A stretch of DNA of 64,000 nt from Chitinophaga pinensis (GCF_007896845.1 NZ_VOHS01000024.1:1-64000), one strand, 5' to 3'; positions 8,479 to 17,742 are shown, numbered from the stretch's first letter. Notes: generated by a model from the sequence alone, not told the origin. Numbers and translations are program-made.

Positions 8479-9063
8479 CTAATTTCCCTTCCTGTACATT
8501 GTACTCCTGACCTTACTCAAAAACTCCGGCGAAACGCCTATATACCGCGCAATATGATGCTGCGGAATGCGTTGTACAATAGCCGGATACCGTTCCATAA
8601 AGGCAAGATACCGTTCCTCCGCCGTCTGGGAGATAGAGGCATAAATACGCTGCTGCATCACACTGGCCGTACGTTGTAATAATATCCTGAACAGTCTTTC
8701 AAACTTAGGGATCCTGACATACAGGAGGTTTTTGTTCTCATAGCTGATCGTCAGCAGTTCACAGTCTTCCAGTGTCTCGATATTTTGTCTTGAGGGCTGT
8801 TGCTCGGAAAAACTGGCCAGGTCAGCGACCCACCAGTCTTCTATCGCGAAGGTCAGATTGGTCTCGGCGCCCTGCTGGTCAACGTAAAAGGTACGTACAC
8901 AGCCTTTCAGGATATATGCCTCATAATCACAGACTTCTCCCTCTTTCAGGAGAAAACTTTTCTTTTTCACTTTCCTGTATTCCAGCAGGGAATGGAAGAA
9001 TTCCTGCTCCTCCGGCGTGAGCTGAATGAACCTGGCTACGAATTGGTCAATTGGGCCGAACAT
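8479..9063 (-). CDS. Crp/Fnr-family transcriptional regulator
   Basis: A 194-residue protein with an N-terminal cyclic-nucleotide-binding fold (KKKSFLLKEGEVCDYEAYIL, then CVRTFYVDQQGAETNLTFA) and a C-terminal winged helix whose recognition helix reads IARYIGVSPEFLSKVRS. This arrangement is common for Bacteroidota Crp-like proteins that lack several cNMP-binding residues. It points away from the large surface protein, with 118 bp between start codons, and converges on the detoxification operon. It could control either neighbour, but no operator could be identified. Confidence 0.82.
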   Translation of the reverse strand: MFGPIDQFVARFIQLTPEEQEFFHSLLEYRKVKKKSFLLKEGEVCDYEAYILKGCVRTFYVDQQGAETNLTFAIEDWWVADLASFSEQQPSRQNIETLEDCELLTISYENKNLLYVRIPKFERLFRILLQRTASVMQQRIYASISQTAEERYLAFMERYPAIVQRIPQHHIARYIGVSPEFLSKVRSTMYRKGN

Positions 9064-9181
9064 AGTAAATTGATGGGCGGTTTTCTTAAATGTTGCTTAA
9101 ATGCTTACTTTCATCCGCAATAATAAGCAAAGCGCTTAGTTTTTGACAGTAAATTAGATAGTTATTAATAAATCGTCCCGC

Positions 9182-11629
9182 ATGGAATTTTCATCACTAA
9201 GAAAGTACACCCGACTGAAATGGATCATCCCTATCTGTTCGGCAGGCGTGCTTACAGCATTCTCCCTGTTGCCGGCTGACGACTGGCAGGATAAGGTTAC
9301 AAATGCACTGGCACTGTTTGGAAAACGTTACCCACAGGAAAAAGTATACCTGCATTTCGACAAAGACATCTATGCCTCCGGCGAAACGATGTGGTTCAAG
9401 GCATACATCATGCTGCAAAGCCAACCATCCCTGACCGCCTCCATTCTGTATGTGGAGTTGCTGGATAAAGATGGTAATGTAGTCACTAAAAAAAGGCTTC
9501 CCGCTCAGGGTGCTGCCGCTGCAGGTGACTTTGAACTGCCCGAAACCCTGAAGTCAGGTCAGTATCAGATCAGGGCATACACCGCCTGGATGCTGAACTA
9601 TGACCAGTCCTTCCTTTTCTACAAGAATATCGAAATACTGGATCCGTCTAAAAAGGTTCCTCTGCCGGCAAAGGATACCACCAAAAGTGACTTTGCCGTA
9701 CAGTTCTTCCCCGAGGGCGGTAGCATGATGGCTAACAATGCCGGTCTGGTAGCCTTCAAGGCGATCGACCAGAATGGTTTCCCTGTAGCCGTAGCCGGTA
9801 CGGTACAAAACAGCAAAAAGGAAACGGTAGCAGAGATCAAAACGATTCATGATGGTATGGGTACTTTTGATCTGACACCTGTTGCCGGTGAGCAATACCG
9901 TGCTGTTGTAAAAGTAGGTACCGGTCCGCAGAAAACATTTGACCTGCCTGCCGCAAGTACCGAGGGTGTAGCCCTGAAGCTGTACAACCGGGGTAATCGT
10001 ATCTTCTATCAGGCCACTCTGGCGAACCCGGATGATACCGCTTATAGCAAGATGATGGTGATTGCACAGGTACAGAACCAATTGGTGTATAAGGCATTAC
10101 TGGACGTCGGAGAAGGCCGTATCAGCGGTTTTATTCCTACACAGGGGCTGCCAACAGGTATCGTACACGTAACCCTTTTCAGCGATAAAGGACTGCCGGT
10201 TTCCGAGCGACTGTCCTTCGTGCGAAAAGCTGACCAGATCGACCTCAGCTTCATGAACGCAGAGATCAGCAATACGCCGAGAGGAAAGAGCTCTATCGAA
10301 CTCTTTGCACCAGACAGCATGCAGAGCACCATGTCTATCTCTATCACAGATGCTGATCAGGTACTGAAAGATCCGGATGAACACAATATCCTGTCTACAT
10401 TCCTCCTGACGTCCGACCTGAAAGGCTACGTCTATAATCCGGGCTGGTACTTCAGAGATACCGCCAAAGCAACGATCGACGCGATCGATCTGGTCATGCT
10501 GACCAATGGCTGGAGCAGATTCAGCTGGAAAAAGATCCTCAATAACGATATGCCACAGCTGAAGTACCCTTATGAACAGGGTATGTCCATAAAGGGTACA
10601 GCGGTGACCAATACCGGCCGTTATCCGGCTGCAGGTGGTAAAGTGGACTTTATCTTCAAAAACCCACTGGACAGTAGTACCTCCTTCTCTTCAGCCGAGG
10701 TAAATGATAAAGGCGAGTTTGAAATTCCTAATATCCAGTTCATGGATACAGTGCTGGTGTTCTTCCAGGGGAATGACAAACAGCGTAAGAAAGATGTACA
10801 GGTCACTTTCGACAAACACTTCTTTGATATCAATCAGCCGGTAAGTACACCTTACCCTGCCCGCGTACCATTGGGACTGGATAACGCTGCCATGAGCCGT
10901 TTCCTGATCACTGCCAATGAAAGCAATAAGGTCAACAGATCCATCACCAATAAGACCGTTTACCTGAAAGAGGTGAACATCCGTGATAAAAAGATCACAC
11001 CACAGCAGACTATCGAGCAGCGTTATACCTCCGGTATGTTCTCTTCAGGTGATGGTTATACCTTCGACCTCACCAAAGAAACGCCGTTCCAGCTGAATAT
11101 ATTCCAGTACCTGCAATCCAGAGTTGCCGGTCTGAATATCACAGGCGATCTTAACAACCCTGCCCTCTCATGGCGTGGTGCAAAACCATCATTATACCTG
11201 AACGAAATGCCGTCAGACGTGAGTATGCTGGCAAACGTGAACGTAAATGACATTGCACTGGTGAAAGTATTCCGTCCGCCATTTATGGGTGGCTTCGGTG
11301 GTGGCGCCGGTGGTGCGATTGCCGTATACACCAAGAAAGGCGGTGATAATCAGGGCGATCAGACCATCCGTGGTTTTGAGCGTATGAAGAAAGCAGGTTA
11401 TAGTCTGGTGAAAGAGTTCTATTCTCCTGATTACGCCGTGAAGAAAGAAGTACATGAACTGCCTGATAAACGTCTGACCCTGTACTGGAACCCTTACATT
11501 TCTGTAGATTCCATCACTTATGCGAGGACGATCCAGTTCTATAACAATGACTTCTCCAAACGCTTCCGCATTGTAGTGGAAGGTATTACTGCGGATGGAC
11601 GTGTGGGACGCGTGGAACAGGTGTTTTAA
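9182..11629 (+). CDS. large MG2-domain / TonB-plug surface protein
   Basis: An 815-residue protein. It begins with a hydrophobic segment (WIIPICSAGVLTAFSLLPA) likely to be a signal peptide. An MG2/macroglobulin-type beta domain follows (YPQEKVYLHFDKDIYASGETMWFKAYI-like region at residues 50-80). Repeated beta-sandwich regions follow, and near residues 650-740 there is a TonB-receptor plug-like domain with FQYLQSRVAGLNI and a Gly-rich GGFGGGAGGAIAVYTKKG. There is no outer-membrane barrel, so this is not a full TonB-dependent receptor. Such proteins are frequent in Bacteroidota envelopes, and their precise role is not known to me. Confidence 0.75.
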   Translation: MEFSSLRKYTRLKWIIPICSAGVLTAFSLLPADDWQDKVTNALALFGKRYPQEKVYLHFDKDIYASGETMWFKAYIMLQSQPSLTASILYVELLDKDGNVVTKKRLPAQGAAAAGDFELPETLKSGQYQIRAYTAWMLNYDQSFLFYKNIEILDPSKKVPLPAKDTTKSDFAVQFFPEGGSMMANNAGLVAFKAIDQNGFPVAVAGTVQNSKKETVAEIKTIHDGMGTFDLTPVAGEQYRAVVKVGTGPQKTFDLPAASTEGVALKLYNRGNRIFYQATLANPDDTAYSKMMVIAQVQNQLVYKALLDVGEGRISGFIPTQGLPTGIVHVTLFSDKGLPVSERLSFVRKADQIDLSFMNAEISNTPRGKSSIELFAPDSMQSTMSISITDADQVLKDPDEHNILSTFLLTSDLKGYVYNPGWYFRDTAKATIDAIDLVMLTNGWSRFSWKKILNNDMPQLKYPYEQGMSIKGTAVTNTGRYPAAGGKVDFIFKNPLDSSTSFSSAEVNDKGEFEIPNIQFMDTVLVFFQGNDKQRKKDVQVTFDKHFFDINQPVSTPYPARVPLGLDNAAMSRFLITANESNKVNRSITNKTVYLKEVNIRDKKITPQQTIEQRYTSGMFSSGDGYTFDLTKETPFQLNIFQYLQSRVAGLNITGDLNNPALSWRGAKPSLYLNEMPSDVSMLANVNVNDIALVKVFRPPFMGGFGGGAGGAIAVYTKKGGDNQGDQTIRGFERMKKAGYSLVKEFYSPDYAVKKEVHELPDKRLTLYWNPYISVDSITYARTIQFYNNDFSKRFRIVVEGITADGRVGRVEQVF

Positions 11630-11688
11630 TTAATTAAGAATCAGGGGCTACATGCCCGCTCTGATATCGAATTTCCTTTAAATGAATA

Positions 11689-11720
11689 AAAAGGGCGCTT
11701 CAGTGCTGAAGCGCCCTTTT
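11689..11720. terminator. rho-independent terminator
   Basis: Arms AAAAGGGCGCTTCAG and CTGAAGCGCCCTTTT with a TG loop, followed by ATTTATT, downstream of the large surface protein. Confidence 0.8.
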
Positions 11721-11746
11721 ATTTATTATCCCTGATCCCTAATGAT

Positions 11747-11754
11747 TAATTTTG
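11747..11754 (+). promoter_or_regulatory. candidate -7 element close to a start codon
   Basis: TAATTTTG matches TAnnTTTG and ends 4 bp before the ATG of the MFS gene. If used, transcription would begin at or next to the start codon, giving a leaderless or nearly leaderless mRNA. Confidence 0.4.
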
Positions 11755-11758
11755 CCGC

Positions 11759-12931
11759 ATGACAACCACTCCAAGGTCGGCCCGGCTCGCGACCGCTGCA
11801 TTTTTCTTCATCTCCGGCTTCAGTTTCTCCAGCTGGGCCTCCAGAATACCTGATATTCAACGCCAATTATCATTAAATAAGGCCGAACTGGGCTTTTACC
11901 TGTTCGCCCTGCCGATCGGACTGGTGATGACGTTACCGGTCACCGGCTATCTTTTACAGCGGCACAGCAGCCGGAACATTATGATGATCGGCGTACTGGT
12001 CTTTAATCTGATGCTGGCGATGATCGGGGTTGTTAACCAACCATGGCAGCTGGGTCTGGTACTTTTCTGCTTCGGTTCTTCCCGGAATCTGATGAATATT
12101 TCTGTAAATGCACAATCTGTTGCTGTGCAGGCATTGTATAATCGATCAATAATCACTACTTTTCATGGAGTATGGAGTCTGGCAGGTTTTGCTGCTGCTG
12201 CTGCAGGTGCTATAATGGTGGATGTGAAAATCACCCCGACATGGCATTTTCTGGTAGTAGCGGTGCTGATGACCATCATGGGTTTTCTCGCATTCCCGGA
12301 TAGTCCGCACGAACCTCCTAAAAAACAGGCCGATACCAAACGTTTTATCTGGCCCGACAAACACCTGATGAAGTACGGGCTGATATCATTTGCCGTCATG
12401 GCATGTGAGGGGACAATGTACGACTGGAGTAATATCTTCTTTCAGGAGGCCGTACATCCGCCGGAGAAACTGATCGCCGCCGGCTACGTCATTTACATGA
12501 TTGCCATGAGTACCGGACGTTTTACCGGAGACAGGCTTGTCAACCGCCTGGGCATACCAACCATGATCAGGTACAGCGGCATACTGGTCCTCTGCGGATT
12601 TATGGTGTCAGCTGTTTTACCGCATACTATTTCCGCCAGTATCGGTTTCATGATGATCGGTTTCGGTGTATCCTGTGTGGTGCCACTGGTACTGCGTATG
12701 GCCACTATGACCGCAAAGATGAGCAGTGGTTCTGCCATTGCTGCCGTATCCACCGTAGGGTATATGGGATTCCTCGTGGTACCGCCTGTAGTCGGTTTTC
12801 TGGCAGAAGGTTTAGGTATCAGATGGGCATTTGCCGTCATGGCGCTCTTTGGCGCATTGATTACCGTCCTGATATTACAGATTAAAGCAACAACACAAAC
12901 AACCACATTAACAGATAATCTAAAATCGTAA
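11759..12931 (+). CDS. MFS transporter, YbjJ-like
   Basis: A 390-residue protein with about twelve hydrophobic segments and an N-terminal FSSWASRIPDIQRQLSLNKAE motif of the YbjJ/FucP-like MFS group. Two six-helix halves are separated by a hydrophilic loop (PHEPPKKQADTKRF) near residue 190. It is 2 bp upstream of a HAD hydrolase gene, indicating one transcript. Transport of a sugar or small metabolite is plausible; the substrate is unknown. Confidence 0.8.
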   Translation: MTTTPRSARLATAAFFFISGFSFSSWASRIPDIQRQLSLNKAELGFYLFALPIGLVMTLPVTGYLLQRHSSRNIMMIGVLVFNLMLAMIGVVNQPWQLGLVLFCFGSSRNLMNISVNAQSVAVQALYNRSIITTFHGVWSLAGFAAAAAGAIMVDVKITPTWHFLVVAVLMTIMGFLAFPDSPHEPPKKQADTKRFIWPDKHLMKYGLISFAVMACEGTMYDWSNIFFQEAVHPPEKLIAAGYVIYMIAMSTGRFTGDRLVNRLGIPTMIRYSGILVLCGFMVSAVLPHTISASIGFMMIGFGVSCVVPLVLRMATMTAKMSSGSAIAAVSTVGYMGFLVVPPVVGFLAEGLGIRWAFAVMALFGALITVLILQIKATTQTTTLTDNLKS

Positions 12932-12933
12932 AC

Positions 12934-13605
12934 ATGACAAAGCCCGGATGTATCATATTTGACTGTGACGGCGTATTAGTAGATAGTGAAGTGATTGGTG
13001 TAAGAGTACTTTTAGATATGGCATCCGAATATGGCGTGACCATGGATCTGCAGGAAGCGGTGGAAGAATTCAGTGGTATCCGGTTAAGAGAAGGGATCAA
13101 AATGTTACAGCAGAAGGCAAATAGCCCCTTCCCAGACGATTTCGAACAGGCTTTCCGTAAGCGTTCATATGAGGTCTTTAAAACGGAAATGCGTCCTGTA
13201 AATGGCATTAAAGATATACTTGACAGCCTGACTATACCTTTCTGCGTAGCCTCCAGCGGCCCCGTAGAAAAAATGAAACTGAACCTTACGATTACCGGTC
13301 TGATGCCCTATTTTGAAGAAGGTAACAGGATCTTCAGTGGTTATGAGATCAACAGCTGGAAACCTGATCCGGGTATATTCCTGCATGCAGCAAAACAAAT
13401 GGGCTTTTCTCCTGCGGAGTGTGTAGTGATTGAAGACAGTAAGGCTGGTGTGATTGCAGCACAAAGAGGCGGATTCAAAGTATATGGTTATGCAAAACCA
13501 TTCAATGGTAACGAACTAAGAAAAGAAGGAGCCACCGTTTTTTATGAAATGAAAGAACTACTCAATATCCTTCACCTCAATAATGCCGCTGTACAGCTCC
13601 CCTGA
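12934..13605 (+). CDS. HAD-IA phosphatase / beta-phosphoglucomutase-like
   Basis: A 223-residue HAD hydrolase with motif I IIFDCDGVLVDSE (Asp nucleophile), motif II CVASSGP, motif III KPDPGIFLHAAKQMG and motif IV VVIEDSKAGVIAA. The cap insertion after motif I places it in subfamily IA. It resembles YieH-type sugar phosphatases. It is coupled to the MFS gene, which suggests that the pair handles an imported or exported sugar-phosphate metabolite. Confidence 0.83.
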   Translation: MTKPGCIIFDCDGVLVDSEVIGVRVLLDMASEYGVTMDLQEAVEEFSGIRLREGIKMLQQKANSPFPDDFEQAFRKRSYEVFKTEMRPVNGIKDILDSLTIPFCVASSGPVEKMKLNLTITGLMPYFEEGNRIFSGYEINSWKPDPGIFLHAAKQMGFSPAECVVIEDSKAGVIAAQRGGFKVYGYAKPFNGNELRKEGATVFYEMKELLNILHLNNAAVQLP

Positions 13606-13691
13606 CGCATAATTTTTCACCATCAGTCCGTCATACAGGCATATTCATTGATATAGAATCAAGGGACTATTATCGTTGTTAATGTAAGTGT

Positions 13692-14047
13692 ATGACAAGA
13701 GAGGAATACAAAAATGCGCGGAGGCCTGTCTGGCTTCCTCGTTAGAATGCGACTACGCAATAGCTGCATTCCTGAAAAGTGAAAATGCCGACAAATTAAA
13801 AGATTGCATCATTCACCTGCTTGAATGCGCTGCTATTGCCCGGGCTACTGTGGCAGTGATGAGCATCGGAGGACAATTCAGCGAAAAGCAATGCAGACTT
13901 TGTATTGATGTATGTTATTCCTGTGCACAGGTGTGCGAGGCACATATGCAATGGGCACAAGCGAATGCCGGAGCCTGTGCTGATAGCTGCCGGCGCTGTG
14001 CACAGATCTGCGAAGATGTCATCAGTCATATGGTAACAGACAACTAA
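13692..14047 (+). CDS. four-helix-bundle Cys-rich (Csp-type) protein, frameshifted near the start
   Basis: The protein is about 118 residues after repair, with many Cys spaced as in the DUF326 copper-storage (Csp-like) four-helix bundles: CAEACL, CDYA, LLECAAIA, CRLCIDVCYSCAQVCEAH and CRRCAQICE. The ATG at 13692 gives the typical N-terminus MTREEYK, but the frame breaks at the A5 run 13710-13714; one added A restores MTREEYKKCAEACL. The long open frame otherwise begins with GTG at 13688. Proteins of this family bind Cu(I) through Cys thiolates. It has no signal peptide, so it would act in the cytoplasm. Confidence 0.8.
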
Positions 14048-14144
14048 TAACAACAAACATATAGCCCCGATCAATAACAGCCCCGCAACACTACAGTTTT
14101 GGGCAGTGATGAGTATTGTACTTACCTCAGTTAAATAATTTGTT

Positions 14145-14432
14145 ATGACACAATCATCCAATGTGACAACAGACCATCAGACTATTAAGGAATGGGTGGA
14201 ATCAAGAAACGGCAAACCCGCACAGGTGCAAGGTACTGGTGATAAAAACGATCCGGGTATATTACGAATAGACTTTCCGGAGAATGGGTCAGACAAACTG
14301 GAAGAAATATCCTGGGATGAATTCTTTGACAAATTTGATGAAAATAATCTGGCATTCTTATACCAGGACGAAAAAGCGGACGGTGAACAAAGTTATTTCA
14401 ACAAGTTTATAAGCAGGCACGAGAAACAATGA
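14145..14432 (+). CDS. conserved small hydrophilic protein
   Basis: A 95-residue protein with the conserved segment KEWVESRNGKPAQVQGTG, then DPGILRIDFP and LEEISWDEFFDKFDENNLAFLYQ. Proteins with this pattern occur in many bacteria, often in stress-gene neighbourhoods, and have been loosely annotated as branching-enzyme related without evidence. No catalytic motif is visible. Function unknown. Confidence 0.65.
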   Translation: MTQSSNVTTDHQTIKEWVESRNGKPAQVQGTGDKNDPGILRIDFPENGSDKLEEISWDEFFDKFDENNLAFLYQDEKADGEQSYFNKFISRHEKQ

Positions 14433-14463
14433 TCGCAATGTCTACTGTGTATCGTCGAAGAAG

Positions 14464-14496
14464 GGCTCCCGCCAATGGTCGCGGGAGCCACTTTTT
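14464..14496 (+). terminator. rho-independent terminator
   Basis: Arms GGCTCCCGC and GCGGGAGCC around an 8-nt loop, followed by ACTTTTTGT, between the small conserved gene and the first DUF421 gene. Confidence 0.8.
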
Positions 14497-14515
14497 GTAT
14501 CATTAATTCACAAAA

Positions 14516-15211
14516 ATGGACCCGCAATCTATACATTTCAATGACTGGCAACGGCTGCTCTTTGGTAACGCGCCGCCTGAATTTCTTATAGAAGTACTCA
14601 TAAGAGCCATTATTATCTATGCGGTATTGTTGTTTGTCATCAGGCTACTGGGCAAACGTATGAGCGGACAACTCAGCATCACCGAAATGGCCGTAATGCT
14701 TACCCTTGGTGCGATTATATCTGTTCCGATGCAGATGCCTGAACGAGGCATCCTTCATGGCGTCGTTATGCTGTTCTTTGTGCTGGCATTCCAGCGGGGA
14801 TTCACCTGGTTTGTCTTCAAAAGCAGAAAAGTAGAAGATATCACGCAGGGTGCCGTCAGTATATTGATAAAAGACGGCATACTTGAACTGGAAGAGCTGA
14901 GAAAATTGAACATATCAAGAGAACAACTTTTTGCCATATTACGCAGTGAGGAAATTTATCACCTTGGGCAGATCAAACGTGTATATCAGGAAGCAAACGG
15001 GAACTTCAGCATATATAAAGCGGATCCTGTAAAACCCGGATATAGTATTCTTCCAAAAATGGATGACCGCCTTGGAACAGATATACAAAGGCCAGCTGAC
15101 GACGCATTGCTCGCCTGCAGACATTGTGGGAACACAATACGGATACAGTCAGATAAATCATGTCCGGTCTGCGGAGACAAAGATTGGGAGAAAGCCGTTT
15201 TAGCAAAATAG
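14516..15211 (+). CDS. DUF421 (YetF-like) membrane protein with zinc-ribbon tail
   Basis: A 231-residue protein. Hydrophobic segments at residues 18-45 and 60-100 surround the DUF421 hallmark VIRLLGKRMSGQLSITEMAVM. The soluble domain has ISREQLFAILRSEEIYHLGQIKRVY. The C-terminus adds two Cys pairs (CRHCGN...CPVCGD), a zinc-ribbon-like knuckle absent from the short YetF proteins. It forms a tandem pair with the next gene (3 bp gap). YetF-type proteins are membrane proteins of uncertain function linked with spore or stress phenotypes. Confidence 0.82.
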   Translation: MDPQSIHFNDWQRLLFGNAPPEFLIEVLIRAIIIYAVLLFVIRLLGKRMSGQLSITEMAVMLTLGAIISVPMQMPERGILHGVVMLFFVLAFQRGFTWFVFKSRKVEDITQGAVSILIKDGILELEELRKLNISREQLFAILRSEEIYHLGQIKRVYQEANGNFSIYKADPVKPGYSILPKMDDRLGTDIQRPADDALLACRHCGNTIRIQSDKSCPVCGDKDWEKAVLAK

Positions 15212-15214
15212 TAT

Positions 15215-15895
15215 ATGGAAAAGTCGCAGATTAAATTAGAAGACATCGGTCGTATCATAGCAGGAGATACACCTCCGGAATTCTTTATTGAGATTATAAT
15301 AAGAGGCATATTCGTTTACCTCATCCTGATGGGCGCCTTGCGCCTCATGGGCAAACGGATGGCTACCAGACTTACACGAAATGAGCTGGCAGCAGTATCC
15401 ACGCTCGCCGCCGCTATAGGGATACCGCTCTTTACGCCTGATCGCGGTATCTTACCGGGGCTTGTTATTGGCGCTGTCGTAGTAATAGTACAGCGTACTG
15501 TCGCGTGGTTAAGTACAAATAGCGAACGTTTCGAACGTACCTCACAAGGCAAAATCAGTGTACTTCTTGAAGACGGATGCCTGCAGATAAAAGAAATGAA
15601 AGAAGCACGTATCAGCAGGGAACAATTGTTCGCGCAACTAAGAGTTCGTCAGGTCCTGCATCTGGGCCAGATCAAACGTGTTTTTATGGAAGCCAGCGGA
15701 GCATTCACCATTATACGCCGGGTGAAGGAACAGCCCGGTTTATCTGTATTGCCCTCCTTCGATAAGGCTTTTCAGGAAGAACTAAGCACTGAGAAACATC
15801 ATCTGTTATGTAGTTACTGTGGTGTTACAGCTGCGCCGATGCAGCATACATGTCCTAACTGCGGTGCACACGAAACAACCAAAGCCGTCAGATGA
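15215..15895 (+). CDS. DUF421 (YetF-like) membrane protein, tandem paralogue
   Basis: A 226-residue paralogue of the preceding gene with the same order of parts: membrane helices, LRLMGKRMATRLTRNELAAV, soluble ISREQLFAQLRVRQVLHLGQIKRVF and a C-terminal Cys4 knuckle (CSYCGV...CPNCGA). Sequence differences across the whole length show an old duplication. The two proteins may form hetero-oligomers. Confidence 0.82.
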   Translation: MEKSQIKLEDIGRIIAGDTPPEFFIEIIIRGIFVYLILMGALRLMGKRMATRLTRNELAAVSTLAAAIGIPLFTPDRGILPGLVIGAVVVIVQRTVAWLSTNSERFERTSQGKISVLLEDGCLQIKEMKEARISREQLFAQLRVRQVLHLGQIKRVFMEASGAFTIIRRVKEQPGLSVLPSFDKAFQEELSTEKHHLLCSYCGVTAAPMQHTCPNCGAHETTKAVR

Positions 15896-15942
15896 TATGT
15901 GTACACAATGAAACACTTCTATGTAAATATCTCTCGTAAAAA

Positions 15943-15974
15943 AAAGTCCGGAGCTCCCACAGCATCCGGACTTT
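15943..15974. terminator. bidirectional terminator
   Basis: Arms AAAGTCCGGA and TCCGGACTTT, preceded by a run of A on the plus strand, which is a T tract for the minus strand. It lies between the convergent DUF421 gene and the 79-residue membrane protein. Confidence 0.75.
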
Positions 15975-15992
15975 CACACTACTGTTCTACTG

Positions 15993-16232
15993 TTAGTCAT
16001 GTCCTTCTGTCTTCACGATCTTATTATAAATACCTAATAAAAGAAACGGCGCAGCCCATTGTCCGACGAACAGACTGACATGCTTCTGTTTCAGGCACTG
16101 TAATGCCAGTGATACGCCCATAGCGCCTATTGCTGCCCACAGAAAAGTATCCGATGGCAGCTTCGCTGTCTGTTGTTCAATCGCCTTTGCTACCTTCCCT
16201 TCTTCATGGCCCTGGTTAAGTACTGAACTCAT
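15993..16232 (-). CDS. small membrane protein of unknown function
   Basis: A 79-residue protein with a charged N-terminus (EEGKVAKAIEQQTAKLP) and two hydrophobic segments (FLWAAIGAMGVSLALQCL and LFVGQWAAPFLLLGIYNKI). Similar two-helix proteins occur widely in Chitinophagaceae. It stands alone, divergent from the DUF4142 lipoprotein gene. Confidence 0.65.
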   Translation of the reverse strand: MSSVLNQGHEEGKVAKAIEQQTAKLPSDTFLWAAIGAMGVSLALQCLKQKHVSLFVGQWAAPFLLLGIYNKIVKTEGHD

Positions 16233-16339
16233 ATGCTTTGTTTTTAAGTGATAGAATCATATTCATGACTATCAGTTGATAAAACTGTGCCAGCATGGTG
16301 ATGGTACCCTTTTTGAACCACATCAGTAAATTAAAAGAC

Positions 16340-16948
16340 ATGAAGATATTAACAACCGTCGGACTCTTCACCGCCGTACTGCTTTGTGCTTGTGGCGGGA
16401 ATAATACCAGAAGTCAGCAGCAAGCCAGCAAGGACAGTACTAAAGCGATGGCTGAAAGCATGGAGGATGTCAGTAATGCATCCGTCAATTTTGCTACAAA
16501 TGCCGCTAATGCCAATCTGAAAGAAATCGAATTAGGTAAACTGGCTCTGAAGAATGCGAATTACAGCCGCTTAAAAGCGTTTGCACAAAAGATGATCACT
16601 GCACATACCCAATCCAATGAAGAACTCCAAAAGGCCTGTTACAGTGCTGGTGTAACTTTACCCAATGGATTGTCAGAACAGGATCATAAAGATGTGATGG
16701 ATATGGCAAAGCAAAAAGACAAGGCGTTCGACAGGGCTTATATCAAAGCAATGGTCAAAGCACATCAGGCAACAATGGAAAAGCTCGATGCAGCTGCACA
16801 CAATATGAAAGACACTGCCCTGCAGCATTATGCGCAGCAAACATTGCCCATTGTTACGGCACATCTGGAAGAAGCCAGACACATACTGGAAGATGTACGT
16901 AAAACCTATGCGCCCGATCAATTCGACGATGTAGAATCTTATCAATAA
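16340..16948 (+). CDS. DUF4142 lipoprotein
   Basis: I choose the ATG at 16340 because it begins a signal peptide with a lipobox (MKILTTVGLFTAVLLCAC). The mature part is mostly helical and contains the DUF4142 pattern: ANANLKEIELGKLALKNA, FAQKMITAHTQSNEEL and ...DKAFDRAYIKAMVKAHQATM. These ferritin-like four-helix proteins are typical envelope proteins of soil Bacteroidota and Proteobacteria; no metal ligands stand out. It is followed within 11 bp by the SPW-repeat gene. Confidence 0.8.
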   Translation: MKILTTVGLFTAVLLCACGGNNTRSQQQASKDSTKAMAESMEDVSNASVNFATNAANANLKEIELGKLALKNANYSRLKAFAQKMITAHTQSNEELQKACYSAGVTLPNGLSEQDHKDVMDMAKQKDKAFDRAYIKAMVKAHQATMEKLDAAAHNMKDTALQHYAQQTLPIVTAHLEEARHILEDVRKTYAPDQFDDVESYQ

Positions 16949-16958
16949 ACTATACTGT

Positions 16959-17351
16959 ATGCCTTTCATCAGCACCAAAACACACGCACTGCTTGATTAT
17001 ACATCCGGGATTCTGCTGGTTGCCACGCCCTGGGTGTTCGCCTTCCATGATGGCTCTGCTGCTCACTGGACATCCGTTATTTACGGCATTGCCATCCTGA
17101 TGGTCTCTGTTATCACCAATTACGAAGGAGGTTTCCTGCGCATGATCAGTATGAGGACACATCTTACAATAGATGTCATCGCAGGTCTGCTGCTGATGAC
17201 ATCTCCATGGTTGCTTGGCTTTGCTGACCGGATCTTTCTGCCACACCTGATCATTGGAGGCTTTCAGTTAGTAATCGGATTACTTACTGACCGGATACCT
17301 TTTCAGCTGGGAAAAGAAATGTCTGTCAGAACAGCACATCACTCTAAATAG
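16959..17351 (+). CDS. SPW-repeat membrane protein
   Basis: A 130-residue integral membrane protein with four hydrophobic segments arranged as two repeats. Each repeat carries a P-W motif (VATPWVFAF and MTSPWLLGF), the mark of the SPW family. The start is 10 bp after the DUF4142 stop, so the two are probably co-transcribed. Function unknown. Confidence 0.78.
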   Translation: MPFISTKTHALLDYTSGILLVATPWVFAFHDGSAAHWTSVIYGIAILMVSVITNYEGGFLRMISMRTHLTIDVIAGLLLMTSPWLLGFADRIFLPHLIIGGFQLVIGLLTDRIPFQLGKEMSVRTAHHSK

Positions 17352-17352
17352 A

Positions 17353-17742
17353 TTATTGTTCCGGGTATTTTTCTTTCCAGTCTGCCAGTAGTTGTTCTGC
17401 CCTTTCCGGTTCCAGCCGGCGGATAATGAAGTCGATCTTCTCCTCCCGCCGGTCGTCCCCTTCTTTAGACTGGGATGAACCGCAATACCAAAGGAAAGCC
17501 AGCCCTGCCACCTGCCATATCAGCTGCAGGAACTCCGACTGCCAGTTCTCCATCGTGTCTCTCATCATCTCTGTAATGTATTTGCCTGACTCAACTGGTT
17601 GTCCATGCGAAAGTTGTTCATCAACAAATACTTTCCAGCCAAAATACCAGTGCAAAACAACGGATACGAGGAAAAAAGCCAGTGTAAACCACAAATAACC
17701 TTTTCTCTTCCAGATTGAATACTTTTTTGTGCCTGTAGTCAT
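17353..17742 (-). CDS. DUF6766-like membrane protein
   Basis: A 129-residue protein with two hydrophobic segments (YLWFTLAFFLVSVVLHWYF and FLQLIWQVAGLAFLWYCG) separated by a hydrophilic loop (SHGQPVESGKYITEMM), and a charged C-terminus. The start overlaps the stop of the upstream luciferase-like oxidoreductase by 4 bp (ATGA), placing it at the end of the long type III PKS operon. Whether it serves that pathway is unknown. Confidence 0.65.
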   Translation of the reverse strand: MTTGTKKYSIWKRKGYLWFTLAFFLVSVVLHWYFGWKVFVDEQLSHGQPVESGKYITEMMRDTMENWQSEFLQLIWQVAGLAFLWYCGSSQSKEGDDRREEKIDFIIRRLEPERAEQLLADWKEKYPEQ

